A stretch of DNA of 64,000 nucleotides from Tepidibacter aestuarii (GTDB taxonomy: Bacteria > Bacillota > Clostridia > Peptostreptococcales > Peptostreptococcaceae), in NCBI RefSeq assembly GCF_934924865.1, contig NZ_OW235315.1:1426001-1490000 (forward strand). The letters are read 5' to 3'. The position numbers and the translations under genes were made by a program. Below, piece by piece: positions 59,613 to 64,000 of the stretch; position 1 is the stretch's first letter; each line of letters starts with the position of its first letter. Below the pieces are notes generated by a model, which worked only from the letters and a program-made list of their open reading frames with translations, made no database searches and had not been told where the DNA came from.

Positions 59613-62333
59613 GTGTTAAAGAAAAATTTAAAAATTAATGGGGTTTTAAAAACAATAGTTGTAAGTCCAAATACTACTTTAGCTGATGTACTTAGAAAGC
59701 AGTTATTACTTACAGGTACAAAAGTAGGCTGTGGAAAAGGTGAATGTGGAGCCTGTAATGTTATTCTAAATGGCAAGGTTGCTAAAGCATGTATTGTTAG
59801 AATGAAAAGAGTTGAAAATGAATCTGAAATTATAACTATTGAAGGTATAGGATCACCAGATAATCTTCATCCAGTTCAGCTTGGATGGATGATACATGGA
59901 GCAGCTCAGTGTGGATTCTGTACACCTGGATTCATAGTTTCAGCAAAGGCTTTATTAGATGAAAATAATAATCCTACAAGAGAAGAAGTTAGAGATTGGT
60001 TCCAAAAAACTAGAAATGTATGTAGATGTACAGGATATAAGCCATTAGTTGATGCTGTAATAACTGCTTCAAAACTTATAAGAGGTGAGATAACAAAAGA
60101 AGATGTATGGTATAAACTTCCAGAAGGAGTTAGTATTTTAGGAACAGATTACGTAAGACCTTCAGCTTGTGCAAAGGTTACTGGAACTTGGGATTTTGGA
60201 GCAGACCTTGGAGTTACGCTTCCTGATGATACTCTTCATATTAAACTTGTTCAAGCTCAGGTGTCACATGCAAATATAATTTCGATAGATACTGGTGAAG
60301 CTGAAAAAATGCCAGGTGTATACAAAGTGCTTACATACAAAGATGTTAAAGGTAATAATAGAATAAATGGATTAGCTTTTCCATCTAATCTTGGAGATGG
60401 ACTTGATAGACCTATACTTTGTGATGAAAAGGTATTTCAATTTGGAGATGCTATAGCTATGGTGTTAGCAGATACTCCAACTCATGCTGAGGAGGCGTGC
60501 AGAAAAGTTAAGGTTGAGCTTGAAGAACTTCCGGCTTATATGAGTGCTCCAGAAGCTATGACAGAGGATGCTATTGAAATACATCCAGGAACACCTAATA
60601 TATACTATACAACAAATGTAGTGAAGGGTGAGGATACTGATAAGGTATTTGAAGAATGTGAATATGTAGTTGAAGATGATTTTTATGTAGGAAGACAACC
60701 ACATCTTCCAATAGAGCCTGATGTAGGATTTGCTTTCTTTGGGGACGATGGAAAGCTAAATATACATTCAAAGAGTGTAGCCCTTCATTTTCATGCTCTT
60801 ATGATAGCAGATGGTATTGGTCTTTCTCCTGATAAAATAGCTATTGTTCAAAATCCTACTGGAGGAACATTTGGATATAAATTTAGTCCGACTATTGAAG
60901 CATTATTAGCAGTTGCAGCCATGGCAACTAACAAACCAGTATACCTTGAATTTAGCATGTATCAACAGATAACTTATACAGGAAAGAGATCTCCTTTCTT
61001 CATCAATGTTAAGATGGGTGCTGATAAAGATGGAAATATTAAAGCACTTGAGAGTGACTGGAGTGTAGACCATGGGCCATATTCAGAATTTGGAGATCTT
61101 CTTACTATGAGAGGATCACAGTTTATAGGAGCTGGATACAATATAGATAATATACGAGGAGAAGGAAGAACAGTTTGTACAAATCATGCATGGGGTTCAG
61201 CTTTTAGAGGATATGGATCACCACAATCATTATTCTCATCTGAGGTTTTAATAGATGAACTTGCAGAAAAAATTGGAATGGACCCATTAGAATTTAGATA
61301 CAAGAATGTATATAGAGAAGGAAGTACAACTCCATCAGGTTGTAAGCCGGATATTATATGCTTCCCTGAAATGATAGAAAAAATGAGACCTATCTACAAT
61401 GAAGCAAAAGAAAAAGCAAAAGAAAAAAATTTAAAGTCAGAAGATAAAAAGTATGGAACAGGAGTATCTCTTCTTATTTACGGTTCTGGACTTGATGGAG
61501 CTGATAGCTCAGAAGCTTGGGCAGAGCTTATTCCTAATGGAGTTACAATCGGAAACTCATGGGAGGATCATGGTCAAGGAGCAGATATGGGAACACTTGC
61601 TATTGCCCATGAATCATTAAAGCCAATAGGAATAAAGCCTGATGACATAAAGCTTGTTATGAATGATATGAACCTTACTCCTAACAGTGGACCAGCAGGA
61701 GGAAGCCGTTCTAATGTTCTTACTGGAAATGCTACTAAGGTTGCATGTGAGAACTTATTAAAGGCAATGAAAAAGGATGATGGAACTTATAGAACTTACT
61801 CAGAAATGATTGAAGAAAACATATCTGTAAAGCATGATGGTAAATGGACTGCAGCTTGTACTGCATGTGATGTTGAGACAGGACAAGGAAATCCATTCCC
61901 ATGTTATATGTATGGCCTTTTATTAGCAGAGGTTGAAGTAGATATACAAACAGGAAAAGTTAATGTTGAAAAACTTACAATTATTTCGGATGTAGGTACT
62001 ATAGTTAATAAGCTTGTCGTAGATGGACAGATTTATGGAGGTCTTGCACAAGGAATCGGTCTTGCGCTTAGTGAAGATTTTGAGGATTTAAAGAAACATA
62101 CAACTCTTACAAAGTGCGGAATTCCTAATATAAAAGATGTAACAGATAACATAGAGCTTATTTATATGGAAACAGAGAGACCATACGGTCCATATGGAGC
62201 ATCTGGAGCAGGAGAAATGCCACTTTCAGCACCTCATGCTGCAATTATAAATGCAATATACAATGCATGTGGAGTTAGAATAACTAAGCTACCTGCACTT
62301 CCTGAGAAGGTAAAGGCTGGACTTAGTAAATAA
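59613..62333 (+). CDS. mop: Molybdenum aldehyde oxidoreductase (Mop type)
   Basis: GGGGGG six bases upstream fixes GTG 59613 as the start; ATG 59583 lies before that site. The 906-residue single-chain enzyme has a plant-type [2Fe-2S] domain with Cys40, Cys45, Cys48 and Cys60, a second [2Fe-2S] domain with Cys100, Cys103, Cys137 and Cys139, then the molybdopterin domains. These cysteine positions match those known for Desulfovibrio gigas Mop. The catalytic Glu is Glu868 in ASGAGEMPLSAPH. There is no FAD domain. It oxidises aldehydes to acids with water as oxygen donor, or may act on purines or other heterocycles. Electrons probably go to the flavin/Fe-S protein encoded next. Confidence 0.92.
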   Translation: MLKKNLKINGVLKTIVVSPNTTLADVLRKQLLLTGTKVGCGKGECGACNVILNGKVAKACIVRMKRVENESEIITIEGIGSPDNLHPVQLGWMIHGAAQCGFCTPGFIVSAKALLDENNNPTREEVRDWFQKTRNVCRCTGYKPLVDAVITASKLIRGEITKEDVWYKLPEGVSILGTDYVRPSACAKVTGTWDFGADLGVTLPDDTLHIKLVQAQVSHANIISIDTGEAEKMPGVYKVLTYKDVKGNNRINGLAFPSNLGDGLDRPILCDEKVFQFGDAIAMVLADTPTHAEEACRKVKVELEELPAYMSAPEAMTEDAIEIHPGTPNIYYTTNVVKGEDTDKVFEECEYVVEDDFYVGRQPHLPIEPDVGFAFFGDDGKLNIHSKSVALHFHALMIADGIGLSPDKIAIVQNPTGGTFGYKFSPTIEALLAVAAMATNKPVYLEFSMYQQITYTGKRSPFFINVKMGADKDGNIKALESDWSVDHGPYSEFGDLLTMRGSQFIGAGYNIDNIRGEGRTVCTNHAWGSAFRGYGSPQSLFSSEVLIDELAEKIGMDPLEFRYKNVYREGSTTPSGCKPDIICFPEMIEKMRPIYNEAKEKAKEKNLKSEDKKYGTGVSLLIYGSGLDGADSSEAWAELIPNGVTIGNSWEDHGQGADMGTLAIAHESLKPIGIKPDDIKLVMNDMNLTPNSGPAGGSRSNVLTGNATKVACENLLKAMKKDDGTYRTYSEMIEENISVKHDGKWTAACTACDVETGQGNPFPCYMYGLLLAEVEVDIQTGKVNVEKLTIISDVGTIVNKLVVDGQIYGGLAQGIGLALSEDFEDLKKHTTLTKCGIPNIKDVTDNIELIYMETERPYGPYGASGAGEMPLSAPHAAIINAIYNACGVRITKLPALPEKVKAGLSK

Positions 62334-62342
62334 GGATTTTTT

Positions 62343-62376
62343 AAGAACCTAAAGTAATGTTACTTTAGGTTCTTTT
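62343..62376 (+). terminator. Hairpin within the aldehyde oxidoreductase operon
   Basis: AAGAACCTAAAGTAA and TTACTTTAGGTTCTT form a stem of about 15 bp with a T-rich end. It may partly terminate transcription, lowering expression of the next gene. Confidence 0.65.
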
Positions 62377-62403
62377 CAAAAATATTTAAAAGGGGATAAG
62401 CTT

Positions 62404-64000
62404 ATGGATCTTGAAAAGCTGCTTGCAACAGAGAACCTCTGTATAAACGATAATTTAGCACCATGTATAGCCTCGTGTCCTATTCATGTTGATGTAAAGG
62501 GTTTTATTGAGCAAATACAAAAAGGTGATTTTAAGAGTGCATATAAGATTCTTCAAAAAAGGATGCCTATGGCTAAAATAATAGCTAGAGTCTGTGATCA
62601 TCCATGCTATGACTCTTGTGTTAGGAATAATAAAGGGGGATCAGTTTTAATAAGTGACCTTGAAAAAGCTGTTGTAGAGTATGGAGCAAATGCAAAAATA
62701 AAGAAGCTACCAATTCGTGATAATTATAAAAATGTTGCAATTGTAGGTGGCGGAATTAGTGGTTTAACATGTGCAATAGACCTTAGAAGCAAGGGTTATT
62801 CAGTAACTATATTTGAAAAAGATAATACATTAGGCGGAAGATTAAGAGAAAAAGATGAAGATATAATACCAAGTAGTATTCTTAAAGAGGAAATTGATAA
62901 TATACAAAAATCAGGAGTACAAATAAAAAAAGGAATGATTATATCAAACGTTGACATAGATAAATTAAAATCTGATTATAAGGCTATATATATAGGAACA
63001 GGAGATTGGGATGAAAAACTAGATGTAGATAATACAACCTTTCAAACTCAAACTGAAGGAGTATTTTGTGGAGGAAGAATTGTAACAGGAAATGAATCTA
63101 TAATTTTATCTGTTTCAACAGGAAGAAGAGCAGCTATTTCTATTGATAGATATATTAATAAAAAATCTCTTGTGGCCCTTAGAGATAATGAAGTCCCATA
63201 TAAGACAAAATTAAAGGTTGATACAAAAAATATTAATGATTATAAGCAAGTAGAAATCAATACAAAGGATGATGCTATTTTAGAAGCAAAAAGATGCATA
63301 TCGTGTGAGTGTCATAAATGTTACAAGGCATGCTCACACCTTCAATATGAAAAAATAGACCCAAAGGCATATATAAGAAAGATTAATCAAAATGAAAGAG
63401 TTATACTTGGAGACCGTTACGCTAATAAGACTATAAATTCTTGTATGCTATGTGGATTATGTAAAACTGAGTGTCCAAGCAATATTGATATGAGCGAGAT
63501 AATAAGAGAAACAAGAAAAAGCATGGTTCAAAAAGAAAAGATGCCATTATCAGCTCATGACTTTGCCCTAAAGGATATGGAATTTAACAATAGTGATTAT
63601 TTTACTCTTTTAAGGCACCAACCAAATATGAATGAAAGTAAGTTTTTATTTTTCCCAGGATGCCAGCTTTGTGGATCATATCCAAAATATGTACAAAAAT
63701 CATATGATTATTTAATACAAAACCTTGATGGTGGCATAGGACTTTACCTTGGTTGCTGTGGAGCTCCTGGAGAATGGGCAGGAAGAGAAGATTTATTTGA
63801 AGAATCAATGAAAAATATTTCAAGATCATGGGAATCAATGGGTAAGCCAACTATTATAGTTGCATGCTCAACGTGCTATTACATATTAAAAAAATATCTT
63901 CCACATATAGAATTAGTTACACTATGGGAAGTTTTCAATGAAAAGGGAGTAAATGATGAGATAAAAAATCATAAAATAAAAAATTTAGTTATGCATGATT
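62404..64000 (+). CDS. Flavin/Fe-S oxidoreductase with CCG (HdrB-like) domain, cut by the window end
   Basis: AAAAGGGGATAAGCTT precedes ATG 62404; the frame is open to the window edge (532 residues so far). An N-terminal GltD-like Fe-S region (CIASCPIHVDVKGFIEQIQK; CDHPCYDSCVRNN) is followed by an FAD-binding fold (NVAIVGGGISGLTCAIDL), a Cys cluster (CISCECHKCYKAC), a second ferredoxin-like motif (CMLCGLCKTECPSNIDM) and a CCG domain (FFPGCQLCGSYP; LYLGCCGAPGEWAG; VACSTCYYIL). CCG domains bind special 4Fe-4S clusters in heterodisulfide reductases. It is a plausible electron partner for the aldehyde oxidoreductase, linking it to NAD(P), ferredoxin or a thiol pool. Confidence 0.85.
   Translation, partial: MDLEKLLATENLCINDNLAPCIASCPIHVDVKGFIEQIQKGDFKSAYKILQKRMPMAKIIARVCDHPCYDSCVRNNKGGSVLISDLEKAVVEYGANAKIKKLPIRDNYKNVAIVGGGISGLTCAIDLRSKGYSVTIFEKDNTLGGRLREKDEDIIPSSILKEEIDNIQKSGVQIKKGMIISNVDIDKLKSDYKAIYIGTGDWDEKLDVDNTTFQTQTEGVFCGGRIVTGNESIILSVSTGRRAAISIDRYINKKSLVALRDNEVPYKTKLKVDTKNINDYKQVEINTKDDAILEAKRCISCECHKCYKACSHLQYEKIDPKAYIRKINQNERVILGDRYANKTINSCMLCGLCKTECPSNIDMSEIIRETRKSMVQKEKMPLSAHDFALKDMEFNNSDYFTLLRHQPNMNESKFLFFPGCQLCGSYPKYVQKSYDYLIQNLDGGIGLYLGCCGAPGEWAGREDLFEESMKNISRSWESMGKPTIIVACSTCYYILKKYLPHIELVTLWEVFNEKGVNDEIKNHKIKNLVMHD

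Noticed and set aside
63602..63850. Minus-strand frame of 82 codons near the right edge
   Set aside because: It is antisense to the CCG-domain oxidoreductase, whose frame is continuous and motif-rich.

Overview
The window is AT-rich DNA from an anaerobic, spore-forming member of the Clostridia, plausibly Peptostreptococcaceae or a relative. The evidence is spore proteins (an alpha/beta SASP, Tlp, Spo0E-like phosphatases, a GerAB remnant), oxygen-sensitive enzymes (hybrid-cluster protein, [NiFe] hydrogenase, molybdenum aldehyde oxidoreductase), strong AGGAGG-type ribosome binding sites, and an apparent selenocysteine codon in a peroxiredoxin gene. The genus is an inference.

Positions 1-19,000 are a decayed accessory region. 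Small intact genes (Spo0E-like, SASP, DUF805, DUF2786, AIM24, several unknowns) lie among broken ones: a chemotaxis receptor, an MFS transporter, a phage replication module, two degenerate copies of a phage late-regulator region, a terminase start, a frameshifted carbonic anhydrase, DUF6173, GerAB, and an HD-GYP fragment just downstream of a c-di-GMP riboswitch. A tRNA cluster (about 12,620-13,037) holds Ser, Val and Glu genes and two visibly decayed tRNAs (Lys, Asp). It is followed by rtcB on the other strand.

Positions 19,000-46,000 are mostly intact genes. They include a cold-shock protein; a serine-hydroxymethyltransferase-like enzyme with an altered active site; a BvgS-type sensor kinase; tlp; hcp behind a perfect HcpR-like palindrome; a peroxiredoxin whose catalytic cysteine codon is TGA; a MutS2-like ATPase with a leader that could switch structure; diaminopropionate ammonia-lyase followed by moeA-modABC; an HD phosphohydrolase; plsC; a two-subunit CoA-transferase; DUF3786, DUF2164 and DUF1653 proteins; recJ; a roughly 200-bp giant hairpin; and a secreted phosphodiester-glycosidase-like protein.

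Positions 46,000-58,300 look like one long hydrogenase operon. It has three tandem Tat-exported [NiFe] small-subunit genes, one large subunit, its protease, hypA and hypB, tatA and tatC, then hypF, hypC, hypD, hypE and a small unknown gene. The middle small-subunit gene is a recombinant of its two neighbours with a 1,040-bp period. Carrying the Tat translocase with its substrate makes the locus nearly self-sufficient for making and exporting a hydrogenase.

Positions 58,300-64,000 begin with the second copy of a 124-bp intergenic repeat. A molybdenum-enzyme module follows: a MoeA-like protein with a Cys-rich tail, a Mop-type aldehyde oxidoreductase whose Fe-S cysteines match Desulfovibrio Mop numbering, and a flavin/Fe-S/CCG-domain oxidoreductase cut by the window end. 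The modABC-moeA genes upstream could supply its metal and cofactor.
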